Below are positions 21,380-33,403 of a DNA stretch of 64,000 bases, piece by piece (the first letter of the stretch is position 1; each line of letters opens with the position of its first letter). Under the pieces are notes generated by a model that saw nothing but the letters and a program-made list of their open reading frames with translations, was not told the DNA's origin and searched no databases. The stretch is from Agroathelia rolfsii. Its lineage: Eukaryota; Basidiomycota; Agaricomycetes; Amylocorticiales; Amylocorticiaceae. The stretch lies in contig JABRWF010000001.1 in the NCBI GenBank assembly GCA_018343915.1, positions 5,146,001 through 5,210,000 of the forward strand, read 5' to 3'. Position numbers and translations under genes: made by a program.

Positions 21380-23854
21380 GCGCAAGAACTTGGGGCTTTA
21401 AATCCACTCTCACGACCAAATATTCCCCACAGCTGACGACTCTCTACGCTGGCATCGCGGCCCAATCCGCGTTCGGCGCACCCGGCCCAGATCTCACACT
21501 TGTTCTCGCCGCCTGTAAGAATCTTATCGACTTGGACAATGGCATCGCGAGCGCTGAAGAGTGAGGGCTGGCACGGCTGGAATTTTATTGCGTTGATGAC
21601 CAGCCTAATTTTTTTCTAAAAAAAAAATGAAAATGAAAATGAGAGAGAGATGATTAGATACACCCTTTTTGCGCGAGATCTGCAAGGAAAAAACACTTAC
21701 TGAATCATGAGCGTATTTCCATATATGGGAATCAAAGGCTTCTCCTTGCCTGTTGACTTGTACTCGCGCGGGCGGTAAAACTTGCCCTCGGGCACTGTCC
21801 CATCCTCGAGCAGCTTGGGAGGGAAGAGTGTTTCCAATAATCCATGCTTCTTGATCAGACGCTGTGCGACGGTCCAGAGCATCTCTGCCCATACTTATCC
21901 GGTATAGTATTTCCCCATGTGCTCGCTTTAATTCAGCAGCTCAAACGTCGAGGGGTTTTTCTCGTGATCCTAAGGGAAATATAGGTTGTTGTTATTTTTT
22001 TTCTTAGTTCATTTTGGATGAGTAGGATATCATATCGATGAATCGTGTGCATAATGACGTTTAAGAGACTTACAAGAGTGTACGGAAAGTGACGGCTCCC
22101 TTTCTCATTGTTTTCGATCCAAACGCCCATAGGATAGTCGGAGCGTTGGCTTTTTACGGTGCTACGAACCATAGTAGCCATAAAGTCTGATAAGAGGAGT
22201 GTAAGCCATAGTGTATTCATCATGCAATAGTCTTCGTGCTGGACGTATCACTCCATCCTTCGTCCAAACCCTCAGAATCAGTCCAGCGGAGACATTTGAT
22301 ATGGGCGGGGCCACGGGTCAGACAGTGGGTGAGCTCATGAACAACGATGCCTGAGTCCAAAGCACCATCACGGAACGGTATGGCCTTTCTCTAGAGGTTT
22401 GTCGTGCAGCGGGGGCTTTGACCGTCAGGCGTAGTCACGAAGAAGGTGCTGTCATAGTCCGAGCCGTCCTGCGCATTGGTGGTGGCAGCGTCTTTGTCGC
22501 ATCTGCCGCGTCCAAAATTGTGCTGCTGGGAGTTACCGGCTTCCTCATCAAAGCCGCAACGGTAGAATAGGTCGTGGACCATGTTGGCGGTGTAGAACAG
22601 CTGGGTTATAGTGGCGTTGATATACTTATTCGCTTGTTCAACGGCCCCGTCAGTTTCAGTACTCTAGGGATCGTAATCGTCATCGAAGGCAAGGCTTGCA
22701 CCGGCATCGGGGCGGTACCTGTCGATCCAGGCTTTTGAGTCATGCTTTTCTTCTACACCTTTCCAATTCTCTTGGACAAATACCTAAAGAAGATATAATA
22801 TCATTTAGCATGCGACCTGAATAATTTCAAAATAAGATATCCGGCTTACGTTATTACCCCAGGTGGTAGTAGTGCTTTTCCAGAACTCTCTACTCTCAGG
22901 CTGGAGATAGAATTCCGAGGGATCTTTCGTATACGGTAGAGTGTGCCAACCCACGGGACTCGCGAGTAAGTTGGTATTCTCAGACTCGATGGTTCGTTCG
23001 CCCTCCAAAGGATCATTGAGACCCCACTTGAAGACCTTGTACATAGCGGGTTTCCTCTCGGCCAGCTCCTCAAGCTCGTGCATAGGGGCGTCGGAAGTCC
23101 AATCGGCCACGGAGATGATGCGGTGAGGGGCGTATGCAGAAATGGACGTTTCGTACCAGTTACTGGCCATCTCTACCTCAAACTGTTTATAAAAGGGTTG
23201 TGAGCGAACAGAGGTAAATGTATGATAATACGCGTGCCGTTCAAACGGAGTGAAATTTAACACGACCATCTACAAGCACCTGTGCGTAGGCAAAACGTGC
23301 CTTTACCGGAGATAGAGCACCGGGGACATTGGAAATCAGTTGAATTGTAGCATAGCGGCCCTGAGTGGACAAGTGCTCAAAGGAAGACTCCAGAGAATCA
23401 ACGAGTTATATTATATTCCACCACGGATGGATTATGCGTAGCGCTGAGCATAAACTGCAGCAACGGGCTGCGTGGGTCAAGGACGAGGGTCCCCTGCTCT
23501 TCAGGGCTGAGAATTGACACGGGAGAGCAATGATGCTCATAGGTGCGCCTCAATGGGATAGGCGCTTTCTTGTCTGATCCGTGAAAGATGAATTGCCCGA
23601 TTGAGATAATGCATCGTACCAAGAATCACGACACCGTCACGGTCACGGATGTTGATATTCATGTCACCATCAACAACTTTAATGCCGTTGACGAGCTGGC
23701 GTACATAGAGCTGACTAACAAATTGTGCCTGTGCAGCTTGTGGCTGATGGCGTGAGAAATGCTGACTCAGACCGGCATCTCGGCAGCTCTTTGCATCATC
23801 GGCATGCATCACCAACCATGTTGTAGTCACGGTATCCTTAGACCATGACGGCAT
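21380..23854 (-). pseudogene. Fungalysin (M36 extracellular metalloprotease), disrupted
   Basis: Minus-strand pieces follow the fungalysin order. The FTP propeptide comes first (YVRQLVNGIKVVDGDMNI, near 23700). Next come ISVADWTSDA, YKVFKWGLNDP, ASPVGWH and TTTTWGNN (23130-22850), then VDRY-like and YINATITQLFYTANMVHDLF (near 22560), the zinc motif IVVHELTH (near 22330), SDFMATMV (near 22190), and the C-terminal VWAEMLWTVAQRL (near 21880), FYRPRE and CEIWAG (near 21490). Several in-frame stops break it: TAG at 22664-22666, TAG at 22391-22393, TAA at 21928-21930 and TAA at 21896-21898, plus unresolved gaps. No signal peptide precedes the propeptide. Active fungalysins degrade extracellular protein. 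The HExxH zinc ligands remain, which suggests fairly recent loss. Confidence 0.85.
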
Positions 23855-23992
23855 AATCTCTCACAGGTTGAATACTGCGGATCAAACTACGCAGCAATTC
23901 ACGCAGGCACACCCCAGAACAATTCAAGGATTTATAACCACAACAACATTTCCTTATCTTGATATCCAACTTGAAGTTTCTCACCCGTCACG

Positions 23993-26194
23993 ATGCTATC
24001 ACTGGTGGTAGGCTGCCTACTGGGGACTTCCTCTGCTCTTGCAACAGCTATCTCGCCTGCTCAAGTCGTCTTCCCGGAACGTTCACCTTATGAGTTATCC
24101 CATGATGTTGTCAACAAGGGTGTCTTGAGCCCTGAGTTTTATCGCCAAATTGAATCAACAAGGGAAAAGTATGAGATCAAGGGCGTTTCAATGGCCATCG
24201 TACACGCCGACGCAGACCCAGAGTATGGCGCATGGGGTATCAGAACTGAGGATGGAGACCCGGTTACCCCAGACGTCAGTATACCGCATCATATCTCCTG
24301 ATTATTTTTCATATGGATTGATTCGATCACAGACACTTTTCTTCATTGGCTCATGCAGTAAAGCATTCACGGCCTCCTCGATCGGCATTCTCATTGACGA
24401 CTATGCCCGTGGCCGTAACGTCACCCCACTTCCTGACGGCCTCGCCGAGTTTACTTGGAGCACCAAAGTGAAAAGCCTTTTACCAGAAGAATGGGCACTG
24501 GCGGATGAATGGGCGTCCGAAAAGGCTAACATAAGAGACATTCTTGCTCATGTATCCGGTATACCGCGGTGGGCATCTGATCCGGTCGACTACATTGGTA
24601 ATGGAAACCCTCATATGGTTCCTCTCATTCAGGCATGATCTATCGTACGACATTAACGATTCATCATCTGCTGTCGTCAAGAAACTAAGATATTTACGAC
24701 CACGGTACGAACTCCGAGAGAAATGGTCGTACAACAATCAAATGTATATCACGGCTGGCCACATCGCCTCGCAGCTTAGCAACTCAAGTCTTCCTGAACT
24801 GATCCGGGAACGTATATTCAAGCCGCTCAACATGTCCTCGACTATGATGTGGCCATACAAGGACGAATCGCTTGTCGAGCGGGTCTCTCAGGCTTGGCAA
24901 GCGTCCCGTCGGATTCCTGTTTGGTTTTTCAACCAGCCATCCGAAAACATCCAGGCTGCAGGAGGGATCGTTTCTAGTGCCAGAGATATGGTGCCTGGCA
25001 TCTCCTCACACTCGCAGAAGCTCGAGTATTACTAACCCATTGTTGCCAGGCGAAATGGGTCCGTGCACTCTTACATAAAGGTGTCAACCCAGTCTCTAAC
25101 AAAACAATCCTTCCGAGACCCAGCGCATTTGACATACCTACGACGCCCTACGCTATCGAGAGCCCTTCGGCGCTTAAAGGTTACGGGGCTGGCTGGGGCC
25201 AACAAATAATTCATGGACACAAGGTACCTTCTTAATACCCCCATTGCCAGCCATTATCTCTCCTCACACACCACAGATGATAGAACACGGTGGTGGTCTA
25301 CCAGGCTTCCTCACGGAACTAGCATTCTTTCCTGACGATGGCGTTGGATTCGTGTTCATGATCAACACCGTCAACGGCACGGGTCTTGTAGAGATCTTCA
25401 ACCAGACCGTGAACGCTGTTCTGGGAATACAAACTGAAGAGGGCATATCTAGGTTTGCTCTTAGAACTCCTTCCTTCCCTCCGTGGGCTCCGTACTGGCA
25501 CTCATCGCTCTTTATTAGTGCATCTGAACCCACCGAGTCTGGAGAATTCACCCCCGACCATTTCCCAACCACCTCATCAGCTACCAGTACTATGCCCGTT
25601 GAGCATCTCGCGCAGCACGAGCACCAACAGGGGTCTTACCAAAGCTCACTATCGCTTCATGCGCTCGCCGGTACATACTGGAACGATGGATACGGCACCC
25701 TGACGATCTGCGGGCCTGAGACCATTTCCCCATATTGCCAGCGAACGCGCGCGGATTTTGCCGCCATTGACCACAACGTCGACGGCGCGCCCCAACGCTC
25801 GGAGAATCAGCTTGTAGCAGCGTGGAGCAGACTCATCACGTCGCATATACGATTCGTCCCGCGTGTCGATGCGGGAGAGGATGGGCCGACAAATACTAGC
25901 ATCATCCCGTTCACAATGCAGCTACTGGATATATTTCCGAAGGGATATGGCGCAGACAAGACGCCGTTTGCGATTGAGGAAGCTATGGACATTGATGCCG
26001 AGTTTGTGCTAGGCGCCGCTGCCACGGTACCACACTCCAACAGCAACCTGGATATTGGTGCTGATGGCGAGGATGGAGAGCAGCGGTTCAAGGTCATTGG
26101 GCTTGGTGTAAGAGGACTTGATTTTGCTGAGGAGCGTTTGCCAGCGCGGGAGGGGTGGGATGTTTATTGGCGCAAGATTCGGCCTGATTGGTAA
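23993..26194 (+). CDS. Secreted beta-lactamase-like serine hydrolase (class C / PBP-like)
   Basis: Five exons: 23993-24274, 24333-24568, 24633-24990, 25050-25223, 25277-26194 (1968 nt, 655 residues, phases agree). Signal peptide about 1-19. The three family motifs are present: SxxK as S101-CS-K104 (IGSCSKAFTA), YxN as Y206-N-N (WSYNNQMY), and the H/K-x-G motif as H354-G-G (EHGGGLPG). The C-terminal 230 residues form the lipocalin-like tail common in fungal members. These enzymes act as esterases, transesterases or amidases on small molecules; the substrate here cannot be told. The intron after GIPR (24569-24632) was chosen because it restores the conserved PRHDLSY junction. It is divergently transcribed from the fungalysin pseudogene with only about 140 bp between, and has a TATA-like element near 23932. 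Confidence 0.9.
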
Positions 26195-28734
26195 GTGGAT
26201 TATGTAAATCAAAAGTTAATATTTGTCACTCGAATGATTATGGAACTGTGAGGATGCTCTTCGCATGCTCTCCTACGACTATGTGGCGTGTAACGGTGCT
26301 CTCGGCTACTGCGGAGCTTGTCCATCGTCAGCTAACCATCAGAAACAGATGACACCTCCCTTGTCATCTTCGTGTGGTCCGCACTTCGTACTCCCTCTCC
26401 CCTCCTCTCTCTCTCATTCTATCTCTTGATATCTCTGGCACTGATAGACATGATACCTTCGCCTAAAGCGTGGCTAGTACTTGAATCATTTCACTTACGC
26501 CTATACGTCATTTTGTCATGAACATAAGTGGCAGTGTCTGGGAGTTGTTGTCCGGCCTACTGCCAGCCTGAGTGGCCGAGTCTAGGCCTTGGATTTCTCG
26601 TGTTCACAGCCATCTGTCTTTCCTGGCCATCTCTTGCCATTGTTAATAATCCAGAACGAGGTTATCATTCCGTTTGTCCTTGTACATGGTCGTACGTCGG
26701 CAAACGGATAAAGCACAAAATATTTACATCAAGAGAAATTCATACATCTTACGGCCTTTGCCAGTGAGCTGATTTGTAGCGAATCTTTCGAGCTTCGGAT
26801 CACATTCAAGCATAGCTGATGCCTTCGGTAAGTGGAGTTGGAAATCAATTGTGGATACAAGTAGCAAGTCAAGCCACAGCATTGATGATGGAGGTATCAG
26901 CCTGAGTGCAGTGATTTAGGGCACCAACTTGAACTCGGTGTGGGCACTGGAACGATATCATTTATGTACTGCTATCTCGTCGCACTCGTCGAACCGACTT
27001 GAAGTCAAGTTGAACACGTGTCGTCATTGTCATGGGGCCCATGGACTCCTCGGGCGCTGTCAGGATGATGATCTTGACTAGTAACTGATGCATCATGATA
27101 AATGTGGTTACTGTTGAGAAATCAATAGGTCCTCATAGATGCTCACTCAGAATGAGGTGCTAATCAAACATTAATCCATCGGTATTTGTTCTCGGCCGAT
27201 GTCAATGGTGCGCTTTTGTGACTGAATTTAAGCAAATTCAAGAATATTAGGCAACCTGAGTGCCACCAGCATACATACGGTCGAAGAAGAATGAACCATG
27301 GGTCTTTTCCTTCAGAGCCCTCGGTTAGGTATGCACTTACTCCTGAAATCTGGATAGTGAGCATTGTATTCGGCTTCTTAAATTGTTCACACTGGCACAG
27401 GGGACAAATGTATAATTACGCCTCTATCTTCTGCTGCTAATGAATGCACGGCTCCCCAGGCCTTTCGATATCCGCTCGCGCAGCCATGCGCAGATTAACT
27501 GGATTAAATTGTCGCCTAAAATGTTTTTTTTTGTCTACTCCTCTCAACAAGTACTGTATCATTGATTGATCCGGTTATATATCCCCATGCAACCGTTGTG
27601 CGCCAATTCATCTACAGTACAATACACAGCTTTAATATCCATCACTATACTAACACTCCCTTAGTTTTCATTGATCATCTACCACATCCGTTACAATATC
27701 GGCATCGGTGGTAGTGTACTAGCGAGCGAAGACAGGCGCCCAAGTTGAAGAATCTACTATTATATATGACTCCAGAGTTAGATATCGATATCATTACTAA
27801 GTTACCAACTGGACAGCTTTCCTAATGACATATATCACTATCCACATTCAAGATGTTAGCATGACACTGGATTGGGTCAACTCGGAAATTACATGACATC
27901 CGAGCCCGAGAGTATTATGCTTTCATCTTTGAAGCACAACAGCGGGTCAATCTTATCCAGGCAGAAGATTCATGTAGGAGATCTATCAGAACCTGTGGTG
28001 AAAGAATTAGATGTGATGGTGAGAGATATATAAATTCAGTTTCTCTGCTGCGTGATTGTTTCTCTGTGTTCCAATTATCAAGGGCTCAAAGCGTCCAAAA
28101 GCTATAATTGTTCCACTGGCAGTGCGCTTGTTCTTTCATATGCGTTGTTAGCTTGAATTCGTAGTGTAGAACCGATACGTTTCCCGATCAGGGGGATACA
28201 TTTTGATTATCTCCCGCATCGGTGGCGGTCTTTGTATCGACTACAGCAAATTAGCCAAGTCGAATGTAACTGGATCATGCCTGTGATGATACTAATTATA
28301 GGTGAGCAAGCCGATGTACGAGACCTATTCAACAGGAAAGTGTAATAAAATTCCCCATGTGATCAACTGAGCGCTTTTCGAAGAAACAGAGATGTCTCAG
28401 ACTGAGGGGTAATATACTTGTAGCCACTTGGAACAACATCTGATTGGTCTGATCCCTCAACTGATGCAATACTCCGGATCCATTTCTAGAAGATAAAACT
28501 ATATGCCAGTGGTGACGCTGGATCTTTCATCATTTGATTATTATTAGCTGCAATCCACGCAGGCGGCTATTGCATATTCAGACTTCTCAGGCTGAAATTA
28601 TAAAGGTAAAGGAACCTCGAAGTAGGTAGGAGCAATAGCGTTCAAGTTCACACTTGCCGTTAACCCCGCCTAATATATCTCGTGCTCACGGCGCTCTCAA
28701 CCTCAAGCTATTTGCACTTATAACACCATTGTCT
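26195..28734. other. Long AT-rich intergenic region
   Basis: I see no coding chain in 2.5 kb. Around 26748-26935 lies one copy of a dispersed repeat (second copy near 30818-30995). The rest holds scattered stops in all frames and a polypyrimidine block (26390-26430). Confidence 0.55.
26748..26935 (+). repeat. Dispersed repeat, copy 1
   Basis: Direct repeat of 30818-30995, diverged by substitutions and small indels. Shared blocks include 'gctgatttgtag', 'gatgcctt.ggtaagtg' and 'aagcattgatga'. Of unknown origin. Confidence 0.7.
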
Positions 28735-30104
28735 ATGTCCGGACTTAACATTCTTGATGCGGAGTATGCCACCGTCATAATTGAAGTGCTTCTTTATGGT
28801 CATAACCTCTAGCGCTTTTCTGTGGATATAACCATAGGGGCTGATGATCATATATTACATAGGGGGTTATACAACACTTTTCTATAAGTGTGTTCAGATC
28901 CTTAATTCACGGCGATTGCAAACAGACTCCCATGTCAATAACAAGCCATTTTTATATTTGTGCTTCACATTGATTGTCCTGTATCTAATTGCTTCAATAG
29001 TAATATTTCATTCTTCTGCACTTGAATGTTTAAAGTCACTAAAGGAAATGCTTTTTTAGAATCTAGCAACGACTATTTTCTGCAATTATCAACAGATAAT
29101 ACTTTGGCCTTTCGAATTCATTCTTGAACTTGAAAACTCAAACGAAAATCACGGTGGTACATATCTAACTGAAAAGTACACATGTTTTGAGACATACAAT
29201 TGGGTTACTACTTGCAAAGGAGTCCTTTTTGTAATGGCAATATTGATTTCCGACTCGTTCTTGGTATTAGTATTCCTAAATCATTATTTGAATATACTAA
29301 AGAGTCATGGTTGCAATATTTTCAACAATAGGTATTTCGCTCCTATGTGGTTTGGAATAGGCGCTTGGGAATGGCAATATTACCGGCAGTAGCTTTCCTG
29401 GCAGATACTGGTGTGCTAAATTTTCTTCGGAGTGGTCCTGGCACTTATGAATATCCAGCCATTGGTATTCTCTACATATTTGATAGCAAAGAAGCAGAGG
29501 CAATCGATCACTTGCAGCTTGGTATGGCTACCATAGGCCAGTATTTGAGTTTATTGGCAACCATAAATAGAACCTACGATGTATCTCGTATCGGGCTTTT
29601 CTCCGTGACTCTTGTTCTCAACATCTGCTGCACATGCAAGCCTTCATGTTCTCCGGAATTGATATATATTGACTTACAAGTCTCAAAAAATCAGTTTTAA
29701 TTGGATTTCAAATTTGGAAGACACAAAGACAAGTTTTCAAGCACAGTCCCCAAGTTGGTTATCTCAAATATACTCTTGTGACTATTATTGAGTCAGGTGA
29801 AACATGCAACCTGAGTCATGATCTAAAGAGAATAGGCACTCATTTTCTTTTTGCATAGGCGTAATTTACTCTTCCTGGATTGCAATCCTTCTAGCAACTT
29901 ATGCTACCTCCGATGGCCGGTACATGCCTACTGATGGTAGTTTCGGCATATATGGTGCCTATCTGTTCTTCCAAGATACGGTAAGATATTACTGAGCTTA
30001 CATTTGAAATAGGATTTCCCGTTAATTTGAATCTCTAGACCGTACAAATAATTGTAAGCCATAATATTATTTATTTTCAGCCCCACCGACTTATAGAGTC
30101 ATAA
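28735..30104 (+). CDS. Seven-TM-type fungal integral membrane protein (exon chain approximate)
   Basis: ATG at 28735 (MSGLNILDAEYATVIIE). Further exons: about 28838-28999 (GGYTTLFYKCVQILNSRR, NNKPFLYLCFTLIVLYLIAS), 29086-29260 (HGGTYLTEKY, WVTTCKGVLFVMAILISDSF), from 29331 (FRSYVVWNRRLGMAILPAVA), then SRIGLFSVTLVLNI, VLIGFQIWKTQRQVFKHSP, GVIYSSWIAILLATYATS and a tail to TAA at 30102-30104. The order of hydrophobic segments and the 'DxFLVxRxYVVWNR' block match a large agaricomycete family of seven-helix membrane proteins of unknown function. Most exon phases can be matched, but the first intron is uncertain (52-nt or 39-nt, the latter causing a frame change), so slight decay is possible. AT-rich codon use is unlike the core genes. 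Confidence 0.55.
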
Positions 30105-30817
30105 AAACTCGTGGCTCGACATTAGGCTATCACGGTACTGAGAATTTAGTCCTAATGTTAATAGTAACTTGAATAGAAGCTGACGGTTGCTTTCACACCC
30201 ATACAGTTCTCTATCATCATCCTTCGGATTGGCCAGGCCGTCAGCACAGGAGATGGCAAATCCCAAAATCGGAGTCCCAGTCAATCTCTGTCCCGTGCAC
30301 GCTTTTGCTCTGGAACTCACTCCAGCAGCCCGGCGACAGTTTCTACGAGTGGGCGGGAGTTTCAAGTTCAGGTTTCGTTTGATCATAGAATCTGGCGTGA
30401 CGGTAGCATTGAGCTGGAAGGTAACACACACGCCGGACGAGAGGCTAGTGCCATATCAATGCAAGGCTCGGAAGATGGCGTGAAGTTGCACCCGGAGGAA
30501 TCAGTGTAGTAACAGTCTTTGAACAACGGATTGGTACCGGTTATCTGGTCTGATATAAGGCTTGAGCGCAATTTTATTCTTATAGATTTTGTGTTAGTTC
30601 TTCAGATCATTTTTCACGAATATAATCATGCTTCACCTGAATTCAAGAACTCATCGTCCAGTCTTCGTAACATTTCAAAGTTTGACCTTGTCCTTTAGAC
30701 ACTTGAGAGCTCCAACTTGCGAATAAAAGGCTTTGATTTGATATTAGCGCACTATTGATGCTTCTTTCCTGGTAGATGACTGGCATTCAGCAACGGTAAA
30801 CAAATTCTGGTGGTCAT

Positions 30818-30995
30818 CCTTACAGCCTTCACTGGGCTGATTTGTAGTGGATCTTTCGAATTTCGGGCATGGCCGATGCCTTTGGTAAGTGAAGGTGAAA
30901 AACGATTGTGAATAGAAGTAACAAATCAAGCCAAAGCATTGATGACGAGGTATTAATGCGTGGTTAAGAGGCACTAGACTAACTCGAAGTTCTTC
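30818..30995 (+). repeat. Dispersed repeat, copy 2
   Basis: Same orientation as 26748-26935, about 4 kb downstream. See that entry for shared blocks. Confidence 0.7.
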
Positions 30996-31255
30996 GCCAC
31001 ACCTTCAAGTAACGATCGGAAGTCAGGTCTAATCGGAAGTTGTGAATACAGGAACCAAATACCGAGTGCATTAGCATACCGAAGCAACCTCTAAACTTTT
31101 TCAAAAAAAAAATCAAAATATCAACTGCGGCATCTGGCCAGACTCTCTTCCGTTTATCACGCTGTTTAAGAACAAATGACTCTGGTAAATCAATTCATGT
31201 CCTGGCATCTTGAGCGAGTAAAGACGAAGTAGCTATTGAATTTTGAGCTTCTGGA

Positions 31256-31500
31256 GTTGCTCACAGAGTAACTACATGTATTTATACCCAGGGAAAGCCA
31301 TGGAATTGATGGAGAACTGGAGAGAGGTATATACCTCCCCTGGGCTTGGCGGCAAGAAAGAAATGAAACTTAAAGTAATATGATCACACAGTAGCTGGGC
31401 GGCTTGGCATGTATCACGCTACCGATGACGATAGAATCATAGAATTCATAATCCGAGTCCGGATTTCAACACATCTTTTTGATAGTGGTACTTGTATTCG
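31256..31500 (-). repeat. Promoter-like block duplicated from the I9 inhibitor locus
   Basis: Matches 32577-32825 in the same orientation, with shared 'acttgtatttatacc'-like and 'cataatccg' blocks, the 'ttcaacacat' block and 'tagtggnncttg' at the far end. It suggests that a whole inhibitor gene was duplicated here and its coding part then lost. Confidence 0.6.
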
Positions 31501-32057
31501 TGCCATCACGACCATATGATGCCCTGTTTGAGCACTTTGTATTGTTGTTTCAATTGCTATCGTGTTTCTTGAATAACTTTAAAATAGATCGATCCTTTAT
31601 CGATTTGCTCTATATCCGTAGCACTACAACCTTCTTCCTCAGAGATATTATCTATGACAAAATAATAAGCTTTGATTGTTGAGGAAGGCTCAGTAACGTT
31701 CAGTCCTTTCAGTTCTTGCCAAAGAAATAAAATGGTAATGGCACTCCTGCCAAATTGGCGAAGATTACGGTCAAAGTTTGATCATAAATCACTTCTACCA
31801 TTTTATCTATCATATCCTTGGGTACTTACCACAATGACTGGGAACCAGTACCAGATTCTCGCAGATGATATGATAGATAGACTTCTATCTAAGCATCTTT
31901 GGTGATAATTGCGACTTCTGGTCGTTATATAAATATTTAGATTACAATTCGCTCAAAATCTACTGTGCACTTCAAGTTTGTTCTAGCTACTTTAAGTTCT
32001 TAACAAAAAACTTTGACATGCATGATTATATTATTGCATATCATAATCATAAACTAC

Positions 32058-32492
32058 TCAGAACCTAATTGCCGCCGTAGGCTCAGGTACAGGGTCCAGC
32101 GTTATGATCTGGTCAGGTTCTACACAGATTGTCATTATATTAGTCTGATTGCTTTATTCACGTAAATGCAGAAGAACTATACCAATGCTCTGAGTAATGT
32201 TGGATGCCCACAGGGCCGGTAAGAGTGCGTCTGGGACGACGGCAGCAATGGCTTTGATGATATCGTACTCATACGTAACTTGGCCGCCTTGATGATGGGT
32301 TTAGTCTGAATGTCATCTTGAACAAGGACTTATGTACGTACCATTTTGATTGATCTCGTCTATGTACGCCTGGATTTCTGCGGGAGTAGCGTCGTCCGTG
32401 AACGTTATAATGTATGATTCTGCGGTTTTGCCCAGGATTTAGTTCAATGATAAACTTGAACGACTTGATGAAATCAACCCACGTCCTGACAT
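32058..32492 (-). CDS. Peptidase inhibitor I9-family protein, second copy
   Basis: Four exons, minus strand: 32492-32483, 32419-32342, 32287-32183, 32119-32058. Exon lengths 10/78/105/62 are identical to the gene at 1958-2390 (84 residues). The protein reads MSGQSYIITFTDDATPAEI, DEINQNGGQV, AAVVPDALLPAL and ends EPDQIITLDPVPEP. Same subtilisin-propeptide fold, no signal peptide. The middle has diverged strongly from the first copy while intron positions are fixed, so the duplication is old. A TATA-like 'ggtataaatac' (minus strand, about 32600-32612) lies about 110 bp upstream, inside the block that is also found at 31256-31500. Target protease unknown. Confidence 0.88.
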
Positions 32493-32820
32493 CGTGAGTA
32501 TAGGAGATGGTTTGAGATGGTGGTAGTGGTAGTGGTAGTGGTGGCTTTGTAAATAAGACGGGGCTCTATGAATTCCAATCACTGACAGAGAATAACTACT
32601 TGTATTTATACCGAGTATATTAAGCGTGCGCAGGGGGGAACGATACACATTCCGCTTGGGCCCGGCGCTAACTTGAAGAACTAAATGGAGTTCGAAGATT
32701 ACATGATCTCACAGTATAGCTCGGCATCTTGGCTTGTGTCACGGTATTGATAGAATTGTATTAGAAACGCATAATCCGCGGATGTTCAACACATGGTCCT
32801 CGTAATAGTGGCGCTGGTTC

Positions 32821-33291
32821 CTATGCGTGCAAACAAGTATCTGAATAACCTGTACCTTTTTGTATTCCAATGGCCCCCACATCCTTTTTATCTAAACAAA
32901 GATTGGCACAGTATATTGGCGTGCTTTCTATAAGTCGTTGCACCCGACAATGGCTACAGAGCGAGATATATACTGAATATGACAGTGTGAATACCACCCG
33001 AGTACGAGCACTAGCATTCCTCAAACCGTCCAACTTGAAGCCCAAGATACAGATAGCAAGACCTACTAAAAGGAAATCCAGCTCGACCGAGATGCATTGC
33101 CGTGCCGTTACTGAGAACTGGTCCGCCGGAGCAGACACCCTCCGGCCCTGAGTCTGAGAAAACACCAAAAATATGAACACCGTCATCGAAACGGAAAAAT
33201 TAGCCCGTGAATAGCACCACCCAGCGATAATACCAAGCCAATACCAAGCGGTACCAAGCATTCGCAACAACAACTCCAAAGGCAAGTACAT
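32821..33291 (-). other. Unrecognised ORF with hydrophobic segments
   Basis: A minus-strand frame stays open from 33588 to 32821. Its first 60 or so codons are only the antisense of the retrotransposon at 33404. From an internal ATG at 33291 it encodes 156 residues with three hydrophobic stretches (MYLPLELLLRMLGTAWYWLG, VFIFLVF, LLVGLAICILGFKL). I recognise no family. It may be chance. Confidence 0.25.
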
Positions 33292-33403
33292 AAATATATA
33301 CAGGCGCAAGTTCACACCATTATTCTGTGGAATGACAGTTCGGCTACTGGTAGGTACTGCTGGACCAGTGCTAGAGACTTGGGCCTCGGAATAGATTCCG
33401 AGC

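Larger units (their letters stand above)
30105..32057. other. Intergenic with dispersed repeat and a duplicated promoter-like block
   Basis: A GC-richer island (about 30180-30490) is open in one frame on each strand, but I recognise neither product. The second dispersed repeat copy is at 30818-30995. The block 31256-31500 resembles the upstream region of the I9 inhibitor gene (32577-32825) and is followed on the minus strand by a start-like ATGCCAGGACATG (near 31220), possibly the remnant of another inhibitor gene. Confidence 0.5.

Noticed and set aside
30099..30483. Overlapping ORFs on both strands in a GC-rich island
   Set aside because: Neither translation is recognisable; kept only as an unassigned island in the intergenic note.
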